DNA from: Micromonospora sp. WMMD961
Lineage (GTDB): Bacteria > Actinomycetota > Actinomycetes > Mycobacteriales > Micromonosporaceae
Assembly (NCBI RefSeq): GCF_029626145.1
Contig: NZ_JARUBJ010000002.1
Coordinates: 1,270,501-1,334,500 of the forward strand
Direction: 5' to 3'
DNA length: 64,000 nucleotides
Both the position numbers and the translations under genes were made by a program. The notes beneath the pieces were generated by a model. The model had not been told where the DNA came from. It ran no database searches and saw only the letters and a program-made list of their open reading frames with translations. Below, piece by piece: positions 16,688 through 24,430 of this stretch (position 1 is the stretch's first letter; every line of letters starts with the position of its first letter).

Positions 16688-17694
16688 TGAAGGACGTGGA
16701 CCGGAGCATCGCCCCCGCCGAGGTCGGCCACCTGGCTCGGGCCGTCCTGGACGCGGTCGGCACCGTCGTGGTCGGCAAGCGGGACGCGTTGGAGCTGGTC
16801 CTCGCCGGCATCCTCGCGGGCGGGCACGTCCTGCTGGAAGACCTGCCCGGGTTGGGCAAGACCCTCACCGCGCGCTCGTTCGCCCAGGCGCTCGGGTTGG
16901 ACTTCCGCCGGTTGCAGTTCACCCCCGACTTGCTGCCCGCCGACGTCACCGGTTCCTTCCTGTACGACCAGCGCAACGGCGACTTCACCTTCCGGGCCGG
17001 CCCGGTCTTCACCAACCTGCTCCTCGCCGACGAGATCAACCGGACGCCCCCGAAGACCCAGTCCGCGTTGCTGGAGGCGATGCAGGAGAAGCAGGTCTCG
17101 GTGGAGGGTGTGACCTACAAGCTGGACGAGCCGTTCCACGTGCTGGCCACCGCCAACCCGATCGAGTACGAGGGCACCTACCCGCTGCCCGAGGCGCAAC
17201 TGGACCGGTTCCTGCTGCGGGTCTCGTTCGGCTACCCGCACCACGAAGAGGAGTGGGAGGTGCTGCGCCGTCGGATGAGCCGTCGCCGCGAGGAGGCGGA
17301 CATCAAGGCGGTGGTCGACGCGGCCACGCTGCGGGCCATGCAGGCCGCCCTGGAGGACGTGGTGGTGGAGGACTCCATCGGCCGGTACATCGTGGCCCTC
17401 ACCGCGGCCACGCGGGAGCACCCGTCGGTGCTGGTCGGCGCCTCACCGCGGGGTTCGTTGGCGCTGCTGCTGCTGGCCCGGGTGCGCGCCGTCTTCGGCG
17501 GACGGGACTACGTCGTGCCAGAGGACGTCAAGGAGGTCGCCGCACCGGCCCTGGCCCACCGGATCACCCTGCGCCCGGAGATGTGGTTGCGCCGGGTCGA
17601 CCCGGCGTTCGTGGTCGGCGAGGTGCTGGAGGGCACCCCGGCCCCGGCGAGTGGCGCACTGCCCAGCTACGCCGCTGGCGGGCCCCAGCGCTGA
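16687..17694 (+). CDS. MoxR family AAA+ ATPase
   Basis: AAA+ chaperone-like ATPase of the MoxR branch, thought to load metal or remodel partner proteins, often ones with VWA or DUF58 domains. 335 residues: Walker A EDLPGLGKT (about 51-59), Walker B LLLADEINR (111-119), sensor-1 HVLATANPIEYEGTYPLPEAQ, and the arginine-finger/sensor-2 region DRFLLRVSFGYPHHEEE and VGASPRGSLALLL. ATG 16687 shares a base with the upstream stop; the in-frame ATG at 16603 lies wholly inside the preceding gene and is unlikely. DUF58 follows with another TGATG overlap, so the two are almost certainly stoichiometric partners. Confidence 0.95.
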   Translation: MKDVDRSIAPAEVGHLARAVLDAVGTVVVGKRDALELVLAGILAGGHVLLEDLPGLGKTLTARSFAQALGLDFRRLQFTPDLLPADVTGSFLYDQRNGDFTFRAGPVFTNLLLADEINRTPPKTQSALLEAMQEKQVSVEGVTYKLDEPFHVLATANPIEYEGTYPLPEAQLDRFLLRVSFGYPHHEEEWEVLRRRMSRRREEADIKAVVDAATLRAMQAALEDVVVEDSIGRYIVALTAATREHPSVLVGASPRGSLALLLLARVRAVFGGRDYVVPEDVKEVAAPALAHRITLRPEMWLRRVDPAFVVGEVLEGTPAPASGALPSYAAGGPQR

Positions 17695-19121
17695 TGACCG
17701 GACCGACCGTGTCGAGATCCACCGAGCCGGAACCGGCTGCCGGCTGGGCACCCACCCCGGCGCTCGGCCGGGCGGTGCTGCTCGCCGGTCTGCTGCTCGT
17801 GGCGGGGGTGCTGCTGGGGCGGGTCGACCTGATCGTGCTGGCCGCCCCGTTCGCCCTGGGCACCGCGTACGCGCTGCGCCGACGGCCCACGGCGCTGCCA
17901 CAGGTGTGGATCACCTCGGGTGACGACGGGCCGCTGGTGGAGGGCGGCGACGTGGCGGCGGCCGTCAGTGTAGGCAACCCGGACACCGTCGACTACGACC
18001 TGGTGGTGCTGCGTACCCGGGTGTCGCCGTGGCTGCGGATCCTCCGGGCCGGCTTCGCCCGCGATCTGGCCGTCGGCGACGTGCCGCCGACCGGTGGCGA
18101 GGCTCCGGCGGCTGGCACAGGGCGTTCCGTCGCCGACCGGCCGTTCGTGACGTCGGTGCCCGTCGGGTCGGCGGTGGACCTGGAGTTGGCCGGCAGTGCC
18201 CTGCGCTGGGGACGGCACCCGGTCGGCCCGGCCGGCGCTCGGGTCGCCACGGCAGGCGGCCTGCTGGTTTCCCGCGCGGTGATCGTCGAGCCGGTTCGCG
18301 TGCGGGTGTACCCACGTACCGAGCCGTTCGAGGCGGTGGAGGCGATGCCCCGGGCCGCCGGTCTGGTCGGGGCACACCACTCGCGGCGCCCCGGTGAGGG
18401 CGGTGAGCTGGCCGGCGTACGGGTCTTCGCTCCCGGGGACCGGTTGCGCCGGATCGACTGGCGGGTCTCGCTGCGGGCCCGCCAGTTGCACGTGGCCGCC
18501 ACCCTCTCCGACCGTGACGCGGAGGTGGTCGTGTTGCTCGACGTGCTCGCCGAGGCGGGGCGTTCCGGCGGGGTGGGGGGTGCCGCCTCGGTGCTGGACA
18601 CCACCGTCCGGGCGACCGCGGCGATCGCCGAGCACTACCTGCACCGCGGCGACCGGGTCTCGTTGCTGGAGTACGGGCCGGCTGCCCGCCGGCTGCGTCC
18701 GGCAGCCGGGCGGCGGCAGTACCTGACCGTCCTGGAGTGGCTGCTCGACGTACGCGTCACGGCGTCCTCGCACGAGCCGTACGACCAGGTTTTCGGCCCA
18801 CAACTGCTCTCCTCGGACGCGCTGGTGGTGGTGCTCACCCCGCTGCTGGACGAACGGTCGGCGCAGATGCTCGCCCGACTGGCCCGCGCCGGCCGGTTCG
18901 TGGTGGCGGTCGACACGTTGCCGGCCGACCTGGCCCCACCGAAGGACAAGGGTTGGGCGGAGGTGGCGTACCGGCTGTGGCGGTTGGATCGTGAGGTCAT
19001 GATCGGGCAGCTTCGGGAGCACGGCGTGCCCGTGGTGCGCTGGGCCGGGGCCGGCAGCCTGGACCAGGTGCTGCGGGACGTGGCAAGGCTGGCGACGGCC
19101 CCCCGGGTGGGTGGCCGGTGA
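17694..19121 (+). CDS. DUF58 domain protein, MoxR partner
   Basis: A 475-residue protein anchored by two N-terminal membrane helices (residues about 25-62), then a beta-rich segment and the DUF58 signature GELAGVRVFAPGDRLRRIDW with VSLRARQLHV around residues 235-265. A VWA-like fold follows (VVVLLDVLAEAG). It is the usual companion of MoxR; proposed roles range from metal-centre assembly to envelope stress resistance. The start is ATG 17694 (TGATG with moxR); the frame stays open upstream only as a shadow of moxR. The stop codon lies inside GTGA at 19118, the first codon of a repeat-derived mini-ORF. Confidence 0.9.
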   Translation: MTGPTVSRSTEPEPAAGWAPTPALGRAVLLAGLLLVAGVLLGRVDLIVLAAPFALGTAYALRRRPTALPQVWITSGDDGPLVEGGDVAAAVSVGNPDTVDYDLVVLRTRVSPWLRILRAGFARDLAVGDVPPTGGEAPAAGTGRSVADRPFVTSVPVGSAVDLELAGSALRWGRHPVGPAGARVATAGGLLVSRAVIVEPVRVRVYPRTEPFEAVEAMPRAAGLVGAHHSRRPGEGGELAGVRVFAPGDRLRRIDWRVSLRARQLHVAATLSDRDAEVVVLLDVLAEAGRSGGVGGAASVLDTTVRATAAIAEHYLHRGDRVSLLEYGPAARRLRPAAGRRQYLTVLEWLLDVRVTASSHEPYDQVFGPQLLSSDALVVVLTPLLDERSAQMLARLARAGRFVVAVDTLPADLAPPKDKGWAEVAYRLWRLDREVMIGQLREHGVPVVRWAGAGSLDQVLRDVARLATAPRVGGR

Positions 19122-19216
19122 GCGCGAGGAGTGAGCTGGCGAGCCCCGCAGTCGCGAACGGAAGGCGGGAACGGTGAGCGCGAGGAGTGAGCTGGCGAGC
19201 CCCGCAGTCGCGAACG
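19116..19216 (+). repeat. Two tandem copies of a 45-bp repeat, 56-bp period
   Basis: 19116-19160 and 19172-19216 are identical over 45 bp; the 11 bases between them differ from those after copy 2. Copy 1 begins at the DUF58 stop and copy 2 ends in the ribosome-binding site of the next gene. Each copy supplies the body of a 19-codon ORF, listed separately. Confidence 0.9.
19118..19177 (+). CDS. Mini-ORF 1, repeat-encoded, 19 residues
   Basis: GTG 19118 overlaps the DUF58 stop (GTGA); it reads MSARSELASPAVANGRRER and stops at 19175-19177 within another GTGA. It is preceded by no strong ribosome-binding site, so translation would depend on coupling to DUF58. It is more likely a coupling bridge than a functional peptide. 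Confidence 0.35.
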   Translation: MSARSELASPAVANGRRER

Positions 19217-19233
19217 AGCGGAGGAGTAGATGA
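19174..19233 (+). CDS. Mini-ORF 2, repeat-encoded, 19 residues
   Basis: GTG 19174 overlaps the stop of mini-ORF 1. It reads MSARSELASPAVANERRSR, identical to mini-ORF 1 for 14 residues, and stops at 19231-19233 in ATGA with the next gene's ATG at 19230. A GGAAGG lies about 8 bases before its start. Together with mini-ORF 1 it keeps every junction of the operon overlapping. Confidence 0.35.
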   Translation: MSARSELASPAVANERRSR

Positions 19234-19793
19234 TCGACGCCGTGACCGGGCGGGTCCGGGCGGTCCAGCACGCGGTCGGCCGGATCAGTGTCGCTCCGCT
19301 CCTGGTGCGGTGCGCGATCTTCGTCGTCGTGCTTGCCGGGTTCGCCCTCGCCTTCCCCGCCGAGGTGCTTTCCGGGCGGCCGATCCTGTTCCTGGCGGTT
19401 GCCGCGCTGTTGCCGGCTTTCGGTCCGCGTCGGGTCTGGGCGACCTTCACGGCGTTGGTCATGGTCGGCGGTTGGCTGCTCGCCACCGACGGGTACGGCC
19501 GTCCGGTCGCCCTCTGGCGGCTGCTCGCCCTGGCCGCCCTGCTCTATCTGGGGCACACCCTCTGCGCGCTGGCCGCGTTGCTGCCCTACGACGCGGTGGT
19601 GGACCCCGAGTTGGTCACCCGTTGGTTGTTGCGGACGGCGGCCGTCCTGCTGGGCACCGCCGTGCTGGGGGTGCTGTTGCTGCAGGCCCCGGTCGTGGGT
19701 GGGGAGACGGGCCACCAGTGGGTGACAGTGCTGGGTTTGCTGTTGGCTGTGGGCACGGCAGCGTTGCTGGGCTGGCTCCTGCGGCGGCGGTGA
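19230..19793 (+). CDS. Polytopic membrane protein, last gene of the MoxR operon
   Basis: A 187-residue protein with about five hydrophobic helices (FVVVLAGFALAFPAEVL, ILFLAVAALLPAFGP, VWATFTALVMVGGWLLA, LLALAALLYLGHTLCALAALL and AVLLGTAVLGVLLLQAPVV, with a last helix at VTVLGLLLAVGTAALLGWLL). No recognised domain. ATG 19230 follows CGGAGGAGTAG. It overlaps mini-ORF 2, so it remains coupled to the DUF58 gene despite the 108-bp insertion. It is probably a membrane partner of the MoxR/DUF58 system (context inference). Confidence 0.75.
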   Translation: MIDAVTGRVRAVQHAVGRISVAPLLVRCAIFVVVLAGFALAFPAEVLSGRPILFLAVAALLPAFGPRRVWATFTALVMVGGWLLATDGYGRPVALWRLLALAALLYLGHTLCALAALLPYDAVVDPELVTRWLLRTAAVLLGTAVLGVLLLQAPVVGGETGHQWVTVLGLLLAVGTAALLGWLLRRR

Positions 19794-19895
19794 CCGCTGG
19801 TGCGAGAGGGTTACGCAGGTCACATGGGTTGTGCTCCGTCACAGATGGGGGGCGCGAGCGGGATTACCTGAGCCGGCCGGGGAAAGATAGGCAAC

Positions 19896-21227
19896 GTGAA
19901 TCCGAAGCGGATCCTTGTGGTTGGTGCCGGGCACGTCGGTCTGTACGCGGCCCTGCGTCTGTCGAAGAAGCTCAGCTCCCGTGAGGCTGAGGTCATGGTG
20001 GTGGATCCCCAGCCGCACATGACCTATCAGCCGTTCCTGCCCGAGGCGGCGGCGGGCAACATCTCTCCGCGACACTCCGTGGTGCCCCTGAGGCGGGAGT
20101 TGCGTCGGTGCAAGATGGTTGCCGGCACGGTCACGCGGATCGAGCACGACCGCAAGGTGGCCACCGTGCAGCCGATCAGTGGCCCGGCCCGGGAGATCAC
20201 CTACGACCACGTGGTCGTGGCTCCGGGTTCGGTGTCCCGCACCCTGCCGATCCCCGGCCTGCACGAGCAGGGCATCGGGTTCAAGACCATCGGCGAGGCG
20301 ATCTACCTGCGCAACCATGTGCTGGACCGGCTCGACGTGGCTGCCGCCACGCCCGACGCTGACGTCCGTCGCGCGGCGCTGACCTTCACCTTCGTCGGCG
20401 GCGGGTACGCCGGCATCGAGGCGCTCGCCGAGATGGAGGACATGGCTCGCGACGCCCTGCGCTACTACCCGGAGCTCAAGCAGGACGAGGTCCGCTGGGT
20501 GCTGGTCGAGGCCACCCAGCGGGTGCTGCCCGAGGTCGACCGGGACATGGGCGCCTACACCGTGCAGCAGCTGATGAAGCGGAACATGGACATCCGGCTG
20601 GACACCCGGCTCGAGTCCTGCGTCGACGGGGTGGTCAAGCTCTCCGACGGTGACAGCTTCCGGTCCGACACGATCGTCTGGACGGCCGGCGTGAAGCCGT
20701 CGCCGATGCTGGACTCGACCGACTTCCCGCGTGACGACCGCCGGCGGATCACCTGCCTGCCCACGCTCCAGGTGGTCGACGGTGACCAGGTGGTCGAGGG
20801 TGCGTGGAGCGCCGGCGACTGCGCCGCCGTGCCGGACCTGACCAAGGAGCCGGGCAACTTCTGCTCGCCGAGCGCGCAGCACGCGGTGCGCCAGGCCGCC
20901 CGGATGGCCGACAACATCGCCGCCGTGATCCGGGGTCGCGAGCCGGTCGACTACAAGCACAAGCACGTCGGCAGCGTGGCGAGCCTCGGCCTGCACAAGG
21001 GCGTCGCCCAGGTGTACGGGATCAAGATGACCGGTTGGCCGGCCTGGGTCATGCACCGGACGTACCACATGAGCCGGATCCCGTCGTTCAACCGCAAGGT
21101 GCGTGTGGTGGTGGACTGGACGCTGGCGTTCGTCCTGAAGCGTGAGGTGGTCGCCCTCGGGCAGCTGCACGACCCGCGCGAGGAGTTCTCCGAGGCGTCC
21201 CAGCCGGTCGGCGCCCCCCGCGTCTGA
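19896..21227 (+). CDS. ndh: Type II NADH dehydrogenase-like FAD oxidoreductase
   Basis: Non-proton-pumping NADH:quinone oxidoreductase family, peripheral to the membrane. 443 residues with two dinucleotide folds: the FAD motif ILVVGAGHVGLYAALRL at the N-terminus and the NAD motif FTFVGGGYAGIEALAEM near residue 170. Also YDHVVVAPGSVSRTLPIPGL, IVWTAGVKPSPML, and the FAD-closing WSAGDCAAVPDL. The C-terminal region around PAWVMHRTYHMSRIPSFNR is hydrophobic/aromatic and amphipathic, suited to membrane attachment. The long N-terminal hydrophobic extension of some Ndh proteins is absent. It is followed at once by a 23-bp perfect hairpin. Its own quinone specificity cannot be told from sequence. Confidence 0.88.
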   Translation: MNPKRILVVGAGHVGLYAALRLSKKLSSREAEVMVVDPQPHMTYQPFLPEAAAGNISPRHSVVPLRRELRRCKMVAGTVTRIEHDRKVATVQPISGPAREITYDHVVVAPGSVSRTLPIPGLHEQGIGFKTIGEAIYLRNHVLDRLDVAAATPDADVRRAALTFTFVGGGYAGIEALAEMEDMARDALRYYPELKQDEVRWVLVEATQRVLPEVDRDMGAYTVQQLMKRNMDIRLDTRLESCVDGVVKLSDGDSFRSDTIVWTAGVKPSPMLDSTDFPRDDRRRITCLPTLQVVDGDQVVEGAWSAGDCAAVPDLTKEPGNFCSPSAQHAVRQAARMADNIAAVIRGREPVDYKHKHVGSVASLGLHKGVAQVYGIKMTGWPAWVMHRTYHMSRIPSFNRKVRVVVDWTLAFVLKREVVALGQLHDPREEFSEASQPVGAPRV

Positions 21228-21236
21228 CCCAGCGCG

Positions 21237-21285
21237 AAGGAAGGGCCCCTTCTTACCGGAAACCGGTAAGAAGGGGCCCTTCCTT
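21237..21285. terminator. Perfect 23-bp hairpin after ndh, AAGGAAGGGGCCCTT family
   Basis: Arms 21237-21259 and 21263-21285 are perfect complements with a 3-base AAA loop, starting 10 bases after the ndh stop and 34 bases before the convergent membrane gene ends. It can terminate transcription from both sides. Confidence 0.88.
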
Positions 21286-21318
21286 GTGCCGGCGCGCGGG
21301 CGCGGTCGCACCCCGGCG

Positions 21319-23178
21319 TCAGACCCGCCAGATCCAGGCGTCGGCGATCCGGGTGGCCGGGCCGTAGAGCTGTTCCAGGGTCGCCCGCAGACTCTCCGCG
21401 TGCGGGGCGTCGTCGGCCAACGCCACGCAGGAGGCACCCCAGAACTGGGCGTCGCGTGCGGCCTGGCGGCGTTGCTCGTCGCCGATGGCCGGCTGGTCGC
21501 CGCGCCGGGCGACGTCCGCCAGCAGAGCGGAGGTGGGCTGCTTGAAGGTGCCCATCGCCGCGGTGCCGCCCCGCCCGTACGGGCCGATGAAGAATCCCTC
21601 CGGCAGGCCGAAGGCGGCATCTGCGGCGGTGGCCCAGCGCATCGGCCAGGGCTCCTTGGGCGTGGGCAGCGGCACCGGGACCAGCACCCCGCCGGGGCGT
21701 ACGCACTGCCGCCAGTGCCCGCCGCTGACGAACTCCGGCACGGCGGGTCGTTCGGCGGTCGGCAGCGGGGTCGGGAAGATCGGTAGCAGGGCCGCGCCGA
21801 CGGCCAGTGGCACCAGCCGCCGGGCCCGACCGGTGCTGCGCAGTGCCCGGTCGACAGCGAGCACCAACAGTGTCGCCACGATTGGCAGCAGTGCCAGCGC
21901 GAACCGCATCGGCAACGCGCCGTCCACCACCGGCAGCCCGCCGATCAGGGCGTACGGGCCGGGCAGTGCGGTCCTGGTGCCGCCGAGCACCACCTCCGGG
22001 CCGAGGGAGAGCGCGCCCATCACCAGGCCCGCCACGACGCAGGCGAAGACCAGTCGACGCCGTCCGACCCAGATCGCGCAGGCTGCGGCGACCAGCAGCA
22101 GGGGCCAACCCAGGAAGGTGTTGTACTCGGCCGGGCCGGTGGTCAGCCGGGCGGACTCGTCGCTGCCGGCCACCGACAGCGGGGAGACCGTCCACCAACT
22201 GCTCAGGTCGGCGGAGAAGTAGGCCGGCGTGAACATGCCGTCGGCTACTCCCTGCGGGCCGGCGAACTGGAACCACAGCGGATAACCGAGCACCAGCAGG
22301 GCCAGTCCGGCGGCGATGGCCAGCCCGCCGGCGAAGCCGGGTAGCGCCCGCCGAGCCAGGTCCCGGTCCGCCACGACGTAGCTGATCGCCATCACCAGCA
22401 GGGTGACGGCGGCGAGGAAGAGCACTTCCTCGCCGATGAAGACCTGCGCGGTGATCGCGGCGGCCAGCCCGGCGGCGGAGGTGATCATCCGCCGGCGGTC
22501 CGGCCCGGCGGCGAGATCGCGACCCGGAGCGTCGGACCGCGCGGGTCCCGGGTCGGACGCGCGCAGCAGCCGGACCACCAGCCAGACGATCACCGGTACC
22601 AGCCACTGGGCGGTCATGTGCAGGTGGCTGTTGGTCTGCGAGACCATCCCCGGGCCGAACCCGCAGAGCCCTCCGCCGAGCGCGGCGGCGAACCGGCGGG
22701 CCCGCAGCGTCCGCTGGAACAGCAGGTACCACGCGAGGGCCGTACCAGCGAGGTTGGCGGCGGCGAGCAGCGCGAAGGTGACCGGCGCGCCCAGCAGCAG
22801 GGTGACCGGCGCGAAGGCGACGCCGAGCGCGATCACCGTGGTGTTGGCCATCAGGTTGACACCGTCGGGGGCGTTGAGTCGGTCGCTGAGCAGGTCGAAG
22901 TCGCCGAGTAGCGCGCGGGCGTCGACCGCGAGGAACCACTCGTAGAGGGCCTGGTCCTCCGGGTTGAGCGACAGGATGCGGCCGGCGGGGTCGGGCCACA
23001 GCCCGTGGGTGAGCCAGCCGGCCAGCACCGCCCAGAGCAGAGCGACCAGCAGATCGGCCCGGTGTCGGCCGACGGCGGCCAGCAGCCGGGTGGCCCGAGG
23101 CCGGCGGTTGACCCGATCGGCCAGGCGGAAGCCCTGATCAGGGGCGGCGTCGGGGGCCGTGGGGGCTGCGCTGCTCAC
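21319..23178 (-). CDS. Large polytopic membrane protein, GT-C glycosyltransferase-like
   Basis: A 619-residue membrane protein with roughly 11-12 helices, beginning at ALLWAVLAGWLTHGLWPD, and a soluble C-terminal domain of about 150 residues (VPEFVSGGHWRQCVRPGGVL onward). The first loop carries the acidic SLNPEDQALYEWFL and an LNAPDGVNLM segment, in the position of the catalytic Asp/Glu loop of GT-C enzymes that use polyprenyl-phosphate sugars. This suggests, but does not prove, glycosyltransferase function. The start is GTG 23178: the frame continues upstream, but that part would cover the tRNA-Leu gene, so the longer form is rejected. Convergent with ndh. Confidence 0.8.
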   Translation of the reverse strand: MSSAAPTAPDAAPDQGFRLADRVNRRPRATRLLAAVGRHRADLLVALLWAVLAGWLTHGLWPDPAGRILSLNPEDQALYEWFLAVDARALLGDFDLLSDRLNAPDGVNLMANTTVIALGVAFAPVTLLLGAPVTFALLAAANLAGTALAWYLLFQRTLRARRFAAALGGGLCGFGPGMVSQTNSHLHMTAQWLVPVIVWLVVRLLRASDPGPARSDAPGRDLAAGPDRRRMITSAAGLAAAITAQVFIGEEVLFLAAVTLLVMAISYVVADRDLARRALPGFAGGLAIAAGLALLVLGYPLWFQFAGPQGVADGMFTPAYFSADLSSWWTVSPLSVAGSDESARLTTGPAEYNTFLGWPLLLVAAACAIWVGRRRLVFACVVAGLVMGALSLGPEVVLGGTRTALPGPYALIGGLPVVDGALPMRFALALLPIVATLLVLAVDRALRSTGRARRLVPLAVGAALLPIFPTPLPTAERPAVPEFVSGGHWRQCVRPGGVLVPVPLPTPKEPWPMRWATAADAAFGLPEGFFIGPYGRGGTAAMGTFKQPTSALLADVARRGDQPAIGDEQRRQAARDAQFWGASCVALADDAPHAESLRATLEQLYGPATRIADAWIWRV

Positions 23179-23279
23179 GGCATCGACCCTAATGTGGCCA
23201 GCCGGTCGGGGTACGCCGGGTCGCCGGAGACCGGCTACGGTGACACTGCACTGTGCGTGTCGGCGCGACGGTGCCACCC

Positions 23280-23360
23280 GCCCGGGTGGTGGAAAGGCAG
23301 ACACGGCCGCCTTAAAAGCGGCTGCCGAAAGGCGTGCGGGTTCGACCCCCGCCCCGGGCA
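23280..23360 (+). tRNA. tRNA-Leu (anticodon TAA)
   Basis: Acceptor arms GCCCGGG (23280-23286) and CCCGGGC (23353-23359) with discriminator A 23360. The anticodon arm is GCCGC-CTTAAAA-GCGGC, giving TAA. A short class-II variable arm (GCC-GAAA-GGC) and T arm GCGGG-TTCGACC-CCCGC are present. CCA is not encoded. The class-II variable arm with a TAA anticodon fixes leucine. UUA codons are very rare in such genomes, so this tRNA may limit expression of TTA-containing genes (known for Streptomyces bldA; inference here). Confidence 0.95.
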
Positions 23361-23468
23361 CAGGTCCGCTCACACGCATTCTCATCCGTGATCACCAGGA
23401 GTTGGCTGCGCCGTTTACTCTTGGAGGGCACGTTCACGTGCAAACGACCCCCTGAGGGAGGCCAGACA

Positions 23469-24284
23469 GTGAAGACCTCGAACCCGGTGCTTGCCCGGCT
23501 CGGCCAGGCGGCCGAGCGGGAGCGCTCCGCCGGGTACGCACCGGCCGGGCCGTACGGACAGCCCGGCATTCCCCAGCAGTACCCGTCCCAGGCCGGTTAC
23601 CCGGCCGCACCGCCGACCGTGGCACCCATGACGATCGACGACGTCGTCGTCAAGACCGTCACTCTGCTCGGCATCCTCGGCATCACCGCCGCGGCAGCCT
23701 GGGTGCTCGTGCCCGACGCGCTCGTCGGGCCAGCCTGGGTCGGCGCGGCAGTGGTCGGCCTGGTTCTCGGCTTGATCATTTCGTTCTCCCGGATGGCCAG
23801 CCCCGCGCTGGTCATCGCGTACGCGCTCGTCGAGGGCGTCTTCGTCGGCATGGTCAGCAAGGCGTTCGAGTCGGCCTACGACGGCATCGTGCTCCAGGCC
23901 GCCGTGGCCAGCTTCGGCATCTTCTTCCTGATGGCGATGCTCTACCGGGCGAAGGTCATCCGGGCCACCCCGGCGTTCGTCAAGGGCATGATCGCGGCGA
24001 TGGTCGGTCTGTTCGCCGTCATGCTGATCAACCTGGTGCTGGCGCTGTTCGGCGTCAACACCGGTCTGCGGGACGGCAGCCCGCTGGCGATCGGCTTCAG
24101 CCTGGTCTGCATCGTCGTCGCCTCGCTGAGCTTCGTGCTCAGCTTCAAGGAGATCGAGGACGGCGTCCGGATGGGCCTGCCGCAGCGCTACTCCTGGGTG
24201 GCCGCGTTCGGCATCCTGGTCAGCCTGGTCTGGCTCTACATCGAGATCCTGCGCCTGCTGAGCTACTTCCAGGGCGACGACTGA
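23469..24284 (+). CDS. Bax inhibitor-1/YccA family membrane protein, copy 1
   Basis: A 271-residue integral membrane protein of the BI-1/YccA-like branch found in actinobacteria. A Pro/Gly/Tyr-rich cytoplasmic N-terminus (residues 1-55, with YGQPGIPQQYPSQAGYP) precedes seven hydrophobic helices that begin at VVKTVTLLGILGITAAAAWV. A MTIDDVVVKTV motif marks the start of the conserved part. GTG 23469 has GAGGGAG 9 bases upstream. The family is implicated in ion leak and FtsH-substrate modulation elsewhere; no such role is shown here. A near-copy follows immediately downstream. Confidence 0.88.
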   Translation: MKTSNPVLARLGQAAERERSAGYAPAGPYGQPGIPQQYPSQAGYPAAPPTVAPMTIDDVVVKTVTLLGILGITAAAAWVLVPDALVGPAWVGAAVVGLVLGLIISFSRMASPALVIAYALVEGVFVGMVSKAFESAYDGIVLQAAVASFGIFFLMAMLYRAKVIRATPAFVKGMIAAMVGLFAVMLINLVLALFGVNTGLRDGSPLAIGFSLVCIVVASLSFVLSFKEIEDGVRMGLPQRYSWVAAFGILVSLVWLYIEILRLLSYFQGDD

Positions 24285-24303
24285 CCTCGTCCGCACTGCG
24301 ACC

Positions 24304-24337
24304 GGCGCCCGTCCCCGCTCTGGTGGGGGCGGGCGCC
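24304..24337 (+). terminator. Hairpin between the two Bax-inhibitor genes
   Basis: A 13-bp stem (24304-24316 with 24325-24337, one T-G wobble) and an 8-base loop, 19 bases after the stop of copy 1. It would separate the two transcripts or attenuate the second. Confidence 0.8.
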
Positions 24338-24430
24338 GTCGTCCGCGCCGTTTTCCCGCCACCGCCGGGCCGCCCGGGGCAGAGTGACTGCGAGGGCACA
24401 CCCTGGGGTACGCGGGCGAAGGAGGCGGCG

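Noticed and set aside
17667..19823. A 718-codon open minus-strand frame over DUF58
   Set aside because: Antisense shadow of a well-supported gene; no start context, no known domain.
19820..19850. CRP/Rex-like site TTGTG..TCACA upstream of ndh
   Set aside because: The spacing between half-sites is 6 rather than the 8 bases expected for either regulator.
23179..23385. N-terminal extension of the GT-C-like protein
   Set aside because: It would overlap the tRNA-Leu gene on the opposite strand and adds no hydrophobic or family sequence.
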